Position numbers and translations under genes: made by a program
DNA from: Acytostelium subglobosum LB1
Taxonomy: Eukaryota > Evosea > Eumycetozoa > Acytosteliales > Acytosteliaceae
Assembly: GCF_000787575.1 (NCBI RefSeq)
Contig: NW_012236513.1
Coordinates: 310,001 to 374,000 of the forward strand
Direction: 5' to 3'
DNA: 64,000 bases
Part shown: positions 15,401 to 26,908 of the stretch, piece by piece
Layout of the letters: each line of letters opens with the position of its first letter
Numbering within the stretch: position 1 is the stretch's first letter
Notes under the pieces: model-generated
Seen by the model: only the letters and a program-made list of their open reading frames with translations
Database searches by the model: none
What the model was told of the DNA's origin: nothing

Positions 15401-18400
15401 ACTATTACTCATATACCAGGTCATCTATCCAAGGTCAAGTGTACGTCGACGCCAATACGAATGGAGTGTATGACTCGGGTGAGACACTGCTCCAAGGTGT
15501 GCCTGTGACTCTTAACCCACTGAACTTGAAGACCACCACCTCCAACACCGGTGTCTATGAGTTCAACTATGATGCTGGCACAACACCAGTCACATCCTTC
15601 AGCATCAGTGTTGACATGAGCGCATTCACTCAATACTATGATCCACTGTCCTCTCATGGATTGTCAAGTACTGCATGTGGCACAACTCTCAACATTCCAG
15701 TGTTGAACACTGGTCCCTCAGCATGCCAGGTCACACTCAAGTCTGGCACCAACACGCTCTCGATCCGCACGCCACTGATCGACCTCACGCCATATGGCTG
15801 GTGCGCCACAGGTGGTACATGCTCCAACCCAATCACATCGATTGACAACCCATCAACATGTGCGCCATCACTCGCCACCAACAACATGTTCTCGCTCATA
15901 CCCGGCACACCCTACTCATTCAAGTTCATAACTGATCAGTTCTTGACTGGAAACGCCGCCAACACGCTGCCAGCATTGGATGTCACGTCCAACATCAAGA
16001 TCACAATATCCACCACCACGCCCTCGCCCGCCAACGTCAAGTACTCATTCATCTACTCGCCCATCGGCAACACACTCAATTTCAACCTGCCAGTTGGATC
16101 CACCGTGGTCTCGATCGTCTCGCTTGTCCCATCACTCGTCCCCCTGCTCAATGATGCCCGCATCTCAGTTGATACTGCCGCACAGCCAGTTGTAGAGCTA
16201 CCACTCCGCTTCTACACATGGGACTACGATGCCAACCACGGCCCTGCCAAGCTATATGAAAACAAGCTATACGAAGGCCAATACCTCGCCTTGCCATTGG
16301 GCCCTATCGACAGCAGGGCGATCACCAATCTACTTGGCACAATTGATGGAGCGATCAGACTACCGCCTGGTGTGAGGATCAGCATGTCTTCATCCTGCAA
16401 CTCTGGTGGATACTATGGATTCCCCGTCATGTATGACATTGGAGGCGACGTCAACCTTTTCCGTGAAAAGTTCTGCGCCAAACCCTTTGACGTATTCTAC
16501 TACTATACGATGGACCTCACTGATGCCAGTAAGTTCTCTCTCCCACCCATTGGGACTATTCCACACAATCACATACTAACTTAATCAATCAATCAATCAA
16601 TCAATCTATCAAAGATATGTTTGACAATGTACAACCATCATGTCTTGGATCCACTTTTATCCTCCCCAACCGTTACATCAACTATGTCCCTGAGCTAAAA
16701 CTTGATGGTAAGTCTACTACCTCTCACTCCCGCGACAATAGAATGAACTAACAAATGAAATGATCCCAATCATACAGGTTACTCTGGACCCACTGTACCA
16801 TGTATTCCTGACGCTACTGGCAAGACCTTAACATGCACATTTGCACCAAACATTGGCAGCCACAGTGCGAACATTCATTTGAATGGCGATTCACTCTACA
16901 AATTCTACCACTTCTCTTATCCTGGTAAGTGAGGACATCCGCAGTAGTCATCCCTTCCTGGAATAGTTCCACTCACTCACTCACCACCTCCACCCATCCC
17001 ATCCATCAATAGACGTCACAATGAAGGGATCAGCCTTCCTTGATCTGAACCAGAACAACAAACAGGATGCAGGCGAGCCATTTTACACTGAGAAGATTGG
17101 AGTTAATATCTTGACTACTAGCGTGAACAGGACTTGGGTGTTCCCCGCAGGATTCGTCCAACTCAGTCTCGGAACAGTGTATACACTCAGCATTCTCAAC
17201 TCATCATTCCCAGTGACACTGTCTGGCTATGCTGGAACATACATCGCATCACAACCAGTCCGTCAAGTATACATCACTCGTGCGATGGGATGTTCGGCCA
17301 CGATCCCAGTGGCACTGGTAAAGGTGTCAAGCAATGGATGTTTGAGCAAGTTGAGTTCAGGCACATCCAATGTACTCCAAGTTCAATATGGCGCCACCAA
17401 CTTGTCACAATATGGATGGTGTCCATCACAACAAAAGTGTGACTATCCCATCACCGACTCAATCGTTCCAACACATTGCACTCAATCATTCACATCATCC
17501 AGTGTGATCAACATTGGATACAACTGTCGCTTCAGGAACTTTGACTATTCATCACTCTCTGGGTATGTATCAGTGATCACTCAGTTCAATGAGTCAGTCA
17601 GTGCACTCAATCAATCATACTAATATCCAATGAATCAATCAACCAATCAATGCTCAGTGTCACATACTCTATCAATGAATATTCGAATGTGATATATTAC
17701 TATTCATTGTGCGGTCCAACACCAACCCAGTGTGCAGGATTGTCCACTACCAAGGACATCAGTTTGTGCCAGCTCCACCTAGCTGATTACTATCCAGTTG
17801 GTCAACAAAGTGCCAACACTTGGGATATCAATCGTATGTTATCTCAATCAATCTATCAATTAACTTAAAGCACTGTGAATGAGTACTGACAACCCAATAG
17901 CATCTCCAGGATCAGGATACAAGTTGACAACCAGTGCCAAGAGTAATATCAATATTACAAGACAGGGTTTGGTTAGTGTAGCATGTGGACCAACTACTAA
18001 AGTGACAAAGGCAGCTGAGCCAGTTGGACTTTCATATGTCATCAACATGGAGTCACCATTGGCTTGCGCACCAAGTGTATCATGCGAGTACAATGGACTT
18101 AGATTCTACGATCTGTCAAAGTATGTGTATCACATTGTTTGATTGACCCTGGCCATCAACTGCCACACTCATATACTAATTCAATCAATCATAAAGTACC
18201 ACCCTCACTATCAATGACGTCAAGGAAAAGACAGTATGTATTCGAACCAGAGTTAACTCAGTGCTCCATCCAACTCAAATAACTCACACGCTCCCTCACT
18301 CAATCAATCAAGTATAACTACACTTTCTCAATCTGTTATAACCCTTCTTTTAGATGTGGAACAATATTGGGAAGCCAAGTGGCCTCATGTCAGCTGGTCA

Positions 18401-19747
18401 GTCAATCATCCAGCGGAACCGTTTATGTTGGCAATGGAGATTGGTCCAATGCTGTTTGGAGCAGTCCAGGTATGCTCCCCTTCCCCCCAACATTATCTGG
18501 AATCATTCCACTCACTCACTCCATCATTCAATCAATCAATAACACAGAGAAAGACAACTATGTTGGTGCCAAGCTTACGTATGACTCTCCAAACGATATG
18601 TGTGGAACACTCAAGAGGAATACTAAGATTCATTTGATGTGTGGTCCAGACACAACATATAGTGTAGTGCTTGGATATGAGAATCCAGCTGCACGTTGCA
18701 ACTATGACATGTACGTGTCCACCAAGTTGGCATGTCCAGTTGTTGTACCAAACTGTCAATTCAATGGAATGGACTTCTCATCGATTGCCAAGACTGAGTT
18801 CACCACAACCATACCTGTCAAGTCATATCATCAAGTTTGTGGCACGCCTCCAACATGCATCAAGAACCTCCTTGGACCATTCTCATCATGTACCAACTCT
18901 GGCACACAATGGACTGCCACTGGAACACTATCCACAGGACAATGGTCATTGAGTAGTAAGTTATCAAACATTAAAATGAGTGTTGGAAATGGCCCTGATC
19001 ATGCTAACATCCACTCACTCAAATCAAACAGATGTTGTGAATGGCGTCATGGTCAACTACAAGACTACTGCTGCTTCATGTCCAAACCAAGTGAGAGACA
19101 CATCGATCCATTTGGTGTGCGACACAACAACAAGCACCAAATCAATCTCTCAACCCTCAACGTGCCACATTGATATCGTAATGGGATCACCCTTGGCATG
19201 TCCCAAGCCAGCTCCAAACTGTCAATTCAGCACCTATGACTTCTCAATGCTCGCCTCGTATGTTGATCAACTCATTGTAATGAATGGAATCCAATAACTA
19301 ACTCAATCACATTCATTTAGTACAACCTTCACTCAATCAGGAAAGGACTTGGCAGGAACAACAGTTCCATTCAACTTTAGAGTGTGTGGACAAGCATATG
19401 GATGTGTGAACACAACTGGTGCATCAGTTTGTGTTGGAAAAGGTACAGCTTGGATTGATGGAGGACAAGAGATATCAGGCACCTGGTCAAAGAATGGTGA
19501 GTATATTTATGACAGAAGTTTGAAGTTGGGTTAATGAATGAATCACTAACTTGGCCTTGGCAATATAGCTGGAACCAACACCATCGATCTCAAATACACT
19601 GGTGAGTACAATACTGATTGTCCAAACTACTATCCAACAACTACCATCCATTTCAAATGTGGAACTGGTGCAACAGTGGCAACCAATGCCATCGAGACAT
19701 CCAAGTGCCAGTATGACATTCAAATGTCAACTCCAATAGTATGCTAG
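6497..19747 (+). CDS. Giant secreted TIG / DNase II / SdrD-like / MRH protein, about 3,922 aa
   Basis: Twenty exons, phase-consistent: 6497-6836, 6920-7219, 7300-7591, 7676-7977, 8051-10281, 10351-11756, 11834-14985, 15072-15170, 15251-16528, 16615-16707, 16778-16924, 17013-17562, 17658-17833, 17901-18120, 18197-18233, 18313-18469, 18548-18955, 19032-19257, 19321-19496, 19569-19747. Residues 1-25 are a signal peptide. About six TIG repeats reach residue 700. Residues about 705-1155 are DNase II: KPVDWFLVKKLG, first HxK (HVK, about residue 806), second HxK (DHTKMA, about 1092), then GDSNR and RGAGAFCFQ. Residues 1156-1900 are unrecognised. More TIG repeats follow, then three SdrD-B-like modules each with a YGWC unit, then four MRH repeats (about 3,390 to the end). 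MRH repeats 1 and 2 keep the Q, R, E, Y sugar-binding set; 3 and 4 do not. There is no C-terminal anchor, so it is probably secreted or lysosomal. Confidence 0.85.
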
Positions 19748-19939
19748 AATGCCCAATCAATCAATCAATCAATCAAACAATAAAGACAAGTTTAGACATA
19801 GGATAGTTGTTTGTGGAGTTCGACGGGTTCTATACATTCAAGTAAGAACTCATACGTGGGTATTTAACTATTAGTTACAAGGGTTGGAAAGGCGATTGAT
19901 GGTGATGACAACTGAGGTGATGGTGGTCGCACGGTGTTC

Positions 19940-20265
19940 TTAGAGACCGACAGTTTTGGAAATAAGGCCATCTGCAAAGGCGATAGTTGTGCCGAGGGCG
20001 CCGTTGACTGTCTTGATTGCGCCATCGACGAGTGGCTGCAAGTCGGAGCCAAGCTGGGCAACGATACCCGAGGATCTATTGGCCGATTGACCAAATGAGC
20101 TCATGCTTCCACTGGACACTGATCCATTGGAGAATGATGAGGCGTTGAAGGAGAGGGAGGACATGGACTCTGTTGTAATGTTTCGGACATTTTATGTTAG
20201 TTTGATTGATTGATTGTTTGATCGATTGATGTATTAATGATGTCCAACTTACTAAGGAGAGTCAT
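19940..20265 (-). CDS. Small serine-rich protein, hssA/sigN-like
   Basis: A two-exon gene: 20265-20253 and 20169-19940, with donor GTAAGT and acceptor CAACAG. It gives about 79 residues starting MTLLKSMSSLS, followed by a serine/asparagine-rich stretch and a hydrophobic, glycine-containing tail (TVNGALGTTIAF). The MTLL start with an intron after four codons, the small size, the serine-rich front and the hydrophobic rear resemble the dictyostelid hssA/2C/7E and sigN families, which are expressed during multicellular development. Function in those families is poorly known. It lacks the cysteine/glycine cluster typical of hssA, so family membership is tentative. It converges on the giant gene ending at 19747. 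Confidence 0.5.
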
Positions 20266-21503
20266 TTTTGATTGATTGAGGTATTAGGTTAAAGTAATTG
20301 TTAATTGAATTGATAACTTGATGATTTGAAGTAAACCGGATTGTTGAGGTATTTATAGGTGTCTGTTAACTTGCCAATCAATGCTACAAGACATAACATG
20401 ATGATCCACTACCCATCCATCATCACCCGAGATAGTGTGTGAGCTAGTTGACCCGACTTGACTTGACTTAGTCACTTAGTAGGTCAGTTACCCTGTCAGC
20501 CAGTCAGCCGGCCAGTGAGTCTGAATGACATCATCATCAGATCGTTAGTTCATGGAAGGCATCCAAGAATTGATTATTAATAATAATGCTCGCTCAGGTG
20601 AGCGAGTTGATTATCCAGTGTATGATCGATTCATGATTATCCAATCCGACATCAATTGGGTAGCTGCAGTGACACTCATGAATCGATCCAGTTTGAAACA
20701 TCTAATGAAGTCTGGATGTTGATGTTGATGATGATGATGATTGTCGACTACATGTCGAGTCTGAATTTGATTCATATGCACGTAACATCTATAATCTTCC
20801 GAAAGTGATAGATAGATAATACACGTGTTGTTGTTGTCTTATGACAAGAGTGAGTGAATTCAATTGTTGTTGTTTAGTATTACATGTCAATCAATTATTG
20901 AGTGTGTATGTATGTTTGATTGTTGTGATCACGACGGGTAATGTGTGAGTGGGTGAATGATTGCTTGATGTGTGTGTGTGTGTGTTGGTATTCTACCCAA
21001 CACCAACAATTATAACTATGTAATCAATAATAGTAAATAAGTAAGTAATAAGAAGAGTGTAACTTGACTAATCTGATTATGTCTCCTTTTGGGTCAGATT
21101 CCAATGACGATTGATTGGCGCGCCTTTTCAAAACAGCAAACATCGTCACCACATTCATCCAAAACAAAAGACTGACCAAAAGAGTGGGGTGGGGCGAGAC
21201 AAAGGCCCAAATTGAATTGGGAACTGCGTTGCATCCCAGACGTCGAAAGATCTATGAGGTGTGTCGACCTTACAATAAATAAAAATAATGATGATAATTA
21301 GGTCCATTGAGTGAGAGTGACCACCGAAACAGATACATCTCCATTCGCAATGGCGAAGTCTCATTGGACCACCACATCCTCCTCGATTACTTTGTTAACT
21401 TGATTGCCCCTTTAACCATTCATTCTGATTACTCCTCCTCCTCCTCATTTCTTTGTTAGTTATATTATATTATACACATATATATTATATATATTAATAT
21501 AAA
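20266..21503. other. Intergenic spacer with short inverted repeats
   Basis: 1.2 kb without a supportable gene. It holds two perfect inverted repeats: CTCGCTCA/TGAGCGAG at 20589-20606 with a 2-nt loop, and a 13-bp pair at 20624-20636 and 20676-20688. There are GAT-rich and TG-rich simple tracts around 20720 and 20970. The last 60 bases before 21504 are almost pure A+T, as expected just upstream of an amoebal start codon. Confidence 0.5.
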
Positions 21504-22589
21504 ATGGAAGATTACTTCAATCCAGCATCTTATGCTCACCTGTTCAAACACTCATTGTCAGAGTCTGACTGGAGTGAACTGTTCAACTTGGACTTTAAGT
21601 TTGTGATGGGAAAGACACCTCTGTCCCAGTTCCAGATTCTTCCAATCGTCATTGGTATCTACCTTTTCACCATCTTCTCCATCAAGGTAAGCCTAGCCAT
21701 ATCACCTCTGTTGATCGTTTGAAAACTGATGATGCTGACACTACTCCCAATCAATCAATCAATCAAACATTATAGTTCTTGATGAGAAATAGAGAGGCCT
21801 TCGAGTTGAAGTCTGCCTCTGTCATCCATAACTTCATTCTTTGTGTCTGGTCTTTGGCCATGTGTGCTGGTGTAGTCTACGAATGTTACAAGAGGATAAT
21901 GGTATGTATCAATTCCCATACTCGTCAATCAGACGTCTGACACACACACACCACACCACACTCATCACTTATTCCCGATTTGGCGATCAATCAATCAATC
22001 AACTAATCACCATACAATAATAATATCATAGGGAGAGGGACCATTGTTTACATTGTGCGAGACAGCAGCTGGATACAATCAGGGACCATCATATTATTGG
22101 TCGTACATTTTCTACTTGTCAAAGTTCTACGAGCTGTTTGACACTGTGATCATTGTGCTCAAGAAGAAGCCTTTGATCTTCTTGCACGTCTACCATCACT
22201 GCATCGTCGTATGGCTGTGCTGGTACTTCCTGTACACTGGCTGGTCGTTGCAGCTGTGGGTCGTGTTCCTCAACACATTCGTCCACGTCTTTATGTACTA
22301 CTTCTACTTGAACTGCGCTCTCGGCATCCAGGTGTGGTGGAAGAAGTACATCACCATGATCCAGATCATCCAGTTCTGCTGCTTCGCTCTGGTCGGAATC
22401 CTGCATCTTGGTCTCATCAACACTGTTGGCTGCCAGACCCACTACTCTGCCTTTGCCTCGGCCTACCTCATCAACTTCTCCTTCCTCTTCCTGTTCACAC
22501 AGTTCTTCAAGCGCTCATACGACACCAAGGGCAAGGTTGCTGGATCATCCGCCAACAACTCCAGAACAAAGCCAATCAAGTCCGAATAA
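21504..22589 (+). CDS. ELO-family very-long-chain fatty acid elongase
   Basis: Exons 21504-21686, 21776-21901 and 22032-22589 join in phase 0 to 288 residues, a normal length for ELO proteins. These are multi-pass ER membrane 3-ketoacyl-CoA synthases that condense malonyl-CoA with an acyl-CoA. Diagnostic motifs are all present: KFYELFDTVIIVLKKKP, the histidine box HVYHH, an NTFVHVFMYYFY segment and KKYITMIQIIQF. About seven hydrophobic segments are visible. The tail ends in a lysine-containing sequence (TKPIKSE) that could serve ER retention. It is convergent with SBDS. Confidence 0.95.
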
Positions 22590-22765
22590 ATCATCCTCCT
22601 TCCTCCAATCAATCAATCAATCAAATACTTCAATCACATTCGTAAAGTCAACAACAAAGGGGAAGCTAGTTCGCATTTTATGTACATTTCGCGCTGCTGT
22701 TGTTCGTTTCCTACTTCTTCTTTTTGTTGTTGTTGCTTATCTATCGCCGCTGTTTCCTGCAACGT

Positions 22766-23618
22766 TTAAACCTTGGAGTCACCTTCCTTGGCAACGGCCA
22801 GATTCATAATCTCGATGAATCCCTTGCCCTTGGTCTCAGTCTTGACAAAGTCGTCCAGCTTTCTGAATGCACCCGGGTCGACAAGACACACGAGTGACAG
22901 ACCGTTGTCATTGTCCTCCTCTTCGATCTTGGCCAGCATTGGTGCCAGCTTATCGCGGATCGCCTTTGTGTCCTTGATGGCAATGTTGATGTTGAGACGC
23001 ATCTGTGCACGCTGGATGGGGATGATCGCCGAGATCTGTTTGATCACCTCCAGTGACTGCTGTTTGGACGATTTGGTCGGGTGCAGACTGTAGTGCACGT
23101 CCTTCATCGCCTTCTCAATGATGCCCACGGGGATTGGGCGCTGTGTCTCTGGGTTGACACACTTCTCCGCCACGATCGTAGCGATATCACGGAATTTCTG
23201 TTCGGATTCGTTCTCGCGCTCCTTTGACGACACTTGTAGCTCTCCCTTTTCCAAGATCTGCAATAGAATCTCTGACTCATTGTCGGTACCAAATGCCTTT
23301 ACCAACTCCTCCTTCTTTGCTACGATTCCCTTTGATACATTTGTAAATATTCTATGTATCTGTATCACTTCATTCAAGTCTTTCTCACTATAATTATTTG
23401 TTTGATTGATTTGATTGATTTGTTGATTGATTGTTAGTATAGGAATGAATGAATGAGGGTATGTATGTATGTATGTATGTATGTACATACACTTTAGTTC
23501 TCCATGATTGCACTTTGTTGGGATAGCAAGCTATTTCGAATCGTGAGCCACCCTTCTTGAACCTGACTGTAGTGACATTAGTCAGTGTTTTATTATTAAC
23601 TGGTGTGAATATACTCAT
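22766..23618 (-). CDS. sbds: SBDS ribosome maturation factor
   Basis: Exons 23618-23491 and 23387-22766 give 249 residues, the usual SBDS length. SBDS works with the GTPase EFL1 to remove eIF6 from late cytoplasmic 60S subunits. The N-terminal domain reads [19 protein letters not shown] and the exon junction restores SWRTKVEKDLNEV, a classic SBDS signature. It continues with [15 protein letters not shown], the central helical domain ([16 protein letters not shown]) and a C-terminal ferredoxin-like domain. The single intron (23388-23490) contains (TCAA)n and, near the donor, a (CATA)n tract. The product is expected in cytosol and nucleolus. Confidence 0.96.
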
Positions 23619-24357
23619 TGTTTAATTTTTATAATGTATTGTATATATATATAGTAAACTTATACTTATATATATGTGTGTGAATGTATTATTTGTTTGA
23701 TTGATTATGTCTAATGTGTGAATGATTGCACTTCGTTCGTCTTCTAATCACTTATCACTTCAACACACTTTCGCGAAAAATTGGAGATTAATTTAATTAT
23801 TTGTTTGGTATCTTTTTATTACATAGAGATATATATATATTTATATATCATCAAGGTCATATGATGTTCTAGTATCCACAGGTATTCATAGCCATTTATT
23901 TATTTTTTTGATAACTTACTCTAATACTACCAATCTCGAATGTCCAATGAATATAAGATCAATGTCAGGTTTGTGTATGTTGATATAGATCCAAGGATGA
24001 ACGGATGATTATAATAATCAAAACAACATAGTTTACTAAGGTCTAATCCATTCTTATATTCAGAGGAAATTTAAACAGGCCTGGTTATCCTAACCATCAT
24101 CAGCTAGATTTTTGGACTATGCTCTTTAGATACAAATTAGTTGTGGATATTGATGTATGTCTATTTTAGTTCATTGTTAACCTGGCCTCATTATGGTTAC
24201 CAGGACAAACATGGTCTTAGTATAACTCCTTCGCTTCATCCAATCAATGATATTGCTGTCCTTTGGTCGACCATCATTCATCATATAAGCAACCAACCAT
24301 ACAAACAAACAAACTAACAAACAAACATAACAAACAATCAAGTATAACAACAACAAC
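23619..24357. other. AT-rich intergenic region
   Basis: 739 bp between SBDS (leftward) and the first cysteine-rich gene (rightward), so it holds both promoters. Near 23768 lies the palindrome TTCGCGAA. From about 24150 the sequence is duplicated upstream of the second cysteine-rich copy (shared GTATGTCTATTTT and CCAGGACAAACATG). No gene is supportable here. Confidence 0.5.
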
Positions 24358-25416
24358 ATGATTGTGACTCTGTTGTTCATGTTGACTGTAATCACACTCA
24401 AGTCCAACGCTCAATGCTTTGAATGTTTGGGTGCCAATGATTTATGTACACCCAGCAGTGCAGCCTGCACAGCGGGAACTACATGCACCTGCGAGCGATG
24501 GCTCATACAGATGTATACTTCCTCCAGGTCTCGGCGAATCCTGCAACAGCACTCTATATTGCGCCGACAACTATTACTGCCACCCACCTTCCTTTACCTG
24601 TGTCAACGCGTACTACCTCGGTTATGGAGAGGCTTGCACCCTCGATATACAATGCTCCGGTGCTCTGACCTGCACCAACAACAAATGTACCAACACTGTA
24701 TACCCTCGATGCGAGAGTTTGCTCGATTGCAAGTATAATGAAGTCTGCTCAGCCAATGGATGTGCACCGCCTGTCCACATCGGTGGAGCATGCCAAACCA
24801 CATATGATTGTAGTCCAATCAGTACCTGTCTGTTTGGAGTATGCGCACCCGCCTACACAGTCGGCCTTGGCGGTGCCTGTACCGAGGACAATAATCAATG
24901 CGATATATCCAAAGGATTGTCCGTATGTATTTGATTGACTGAATGATGTTGAACTGGAACTGGAGGGACTAACACAACAACACTTGAATGGCAACCCAAT
25001 GAATGGCTGAATTATACTTGAAGTGTATTAATTCAACATGCCAGGTACCTCCAGAGATACTATGCAACAATGATTTAGATTGTCAAGATGCAATAGGTGA
25101 CCTGTTGTATGTGTGCATGTGTGGAGGCAATGGATCAACTACCAACTCAACAGGTGTTTGTTTTAATCTCAGTAATAAGGATTTCAAGAGAGACTTCTTC
25201 AATATGTACACTTGTCAACAGATGAAAAGATGTCCATTCGTTGAATACGCCACTCCAAATAGCTGTTCTTATCTCTGTAGGGATTATCCACCAATACTCT
25301 GTAACAACGGTGGTTCAACATCATCATCATCATCATCATCCAACTTTGCCAATACCAATGTTGTCCTGATAGGCTCCATTCTCATTGCACTCCAAATAAT
25401 AATGATATTAGTGTAG
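24358..25416 (+). pseudogene. Cysteine-rich surface protein, copy A (frameshifted)
   Basis: Exons 24358-24922 and 25024-25416. It starts with a signal peptide (MIVTLLFMLTVITL) and then has dense CxxC/EGF-like cysteine spacing (CADNYYCHPPSFTC, CKYNEVCSANGC). The rear has a serine run followed by a short hydrophobic end (VVLIGSILIALQIIMILV), the layout of a GPI-anchored or membrane-anchored surface protein. The reading frame changes near 24484-24496: against copy B two bases are missing, so the first 40 or so codons and the rest lie in different frames. This is either a real lesion or a sequencing error. I do not recognise the family. Function is unknown; the layout suggests a secreted or surface role. 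Confidence 0.65.
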
Positions 25417-25864
25417 ACAATAAATACTTACACTACGATCCATTCAGTGAACGAATAGACTGTTACCGGTAACATCAGTCTATTCTTTGGTCATGACATC
25501 AGGGATGTTCTTAATTCATGTTTGTCAACTTCGAAGTACCATTGAGACAACATTAGGATAAGCCAAGGAGTTATTCTAAAGAATGATCTAGTCCTGGTTT
25601 GCCAAACCATTCAATTGCCATTTCATTCGCGAGTTGAAGTATGTCTATTTTCAAATACTATCTATCTGTTTATTAATCGGGACCTATGATGGTTGCCAGG
25701 ACAAACATGTCTCCTCCCAGGTCTAGATCATTCTTTAGAATAACTCCTTGGCTTATCCAAACAATGATAAATAAGACTTTGGACAACAAGTCTACAATCA
25801 TTCTTTACTCGTTTAAACTACAATCCAACAAACAAACATACAACAAAACAGAACAAAACAAAGC
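25417..25864. other. Spacer between the two cysteine-rich copies
   Basis: 448 bp with no gene. It contains the 42-bp inverted repeat described separately and the duplicated promoter block of copy B. Confidence 0.6.
25556..25758. repeat. Near-perfect 42-bp inverted repeat with 119-bp loop
   Basis: Left arm 25556-25597 and right arm 25717-25758 are reverse complements with a single mismatch. The right arm lies in the promoter of copy B, and a diverged version of it (about 24211-24250) lies in the promoter of copy A. The structure could fold into a long hairpin. It may be a MITE-like insertion or a palindromic promoter element. I see no clear target-site duplication. Confidence 0.7.
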
Positions 25865-26908
25865 ATGAAGTATAACAACGTATCATACATGATTATGGTC
25901 ACGATGTTTATGATGGCTACAATCACACTCAAGTCCAACGCTCAATGCTTTGAATGTTTGGATGCCAATGATTTATGTACACCCAACACTGCAGCCTGCA
26001 CAGATCAAACTACATGTGCCCTTGCAAACGATGGCTCATACAGGTGTATACCACTTCCAGGCCTCGGGGAATCCTGCAACAACACTCGATATTGCGCCGA
26101 CAACTATTACTGCCACCCACCTTCCTTTACATGTGTCTTGCACCGACAACGCACAGTACTCCCGTGGTCTTAAATGCACCAACAACCAAGATATCAATCC
26201 AAACTATCCTCGTTGTGAGAGATTGGTAGATTGCAGGTACAATGAAGTATGTTCAGCTAATGGATGTGCATCACCAGTGCCCAACGGTGGAGCATGCAAA
26301 GCCACTTCTGATTGCAGTCCCATCAGTACCTGTCTGTTTGGAAAATGCGCACCCGTCTACTCAGTCGGCCTTGCTGGCTCCTGTTCTGAGTTCAATAATC
26401 AATGTGATATATCTAAAGGATTGTCTGTATGTATATGATTGAATTGACTGAATGATGTTGAACTGGTAACACAACAACACTTGTTTGGCAACATAATGAA
26501 CGACTGTACAATACTTGGTAGTGTATTAATTCAACATGCCAGATACCTCCAGAGATACTATGCAACAATAATTCGGACTGTAATAATGTAGGCGACCTGT
26601 CGTATCTGTGCATGTGTGGAGGCAATGGATCAACTACCAACTCAACAGGAGTTTGTTTTAATGGGAACAATAAGGCTTACAAGAGAGCCAAGTTCAATAC
26701 TTACACTTGTCAACAGACGAAAAGATGTCCATCAGTTGGAACGATAACTCCAAGCAGCTGTATATATCCCTGTATCGATTTTCCACCTTTTGTCTGTAAC
26801 AATGGTTCATCATCATCGTCATCATCATCTTCCAACCTTGCAAATGCCAATGTTGCCCCAATCGGCTCCATTCTAGTTGCACTTCTAATAATAATGATAT
26901 TAGTCTAG
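25865..26908 (+). pseudogene. Cysteine-rich surface protein, copy B (frameshifted by a 29-bp loss)
   Basis: Exons 25865-26426 and 26522-26908. Same layout as copy A: signal peptide, cysteine-rich repeats, serine run (about 26802-26838) and hydrophobic C-terminus (IGSILVALLIIMILV). The frame breaks near 26137: 29 bp present in copy A (24605-24633) are absent here. The first frame then ends at a stop near 26171, while the homologous sequence continues in the next frame. The lesion differs from that of copy A, and each copy is intact where the other is broken. Confidence 0.65.

Noticed and set aside
20266-21503. tRNA or other structural RNA in the 1.2-kb spacer
   Set aside because: The inverted repeats there do not form a cloverleaf and no A-box/B-box pair was seen by eye.
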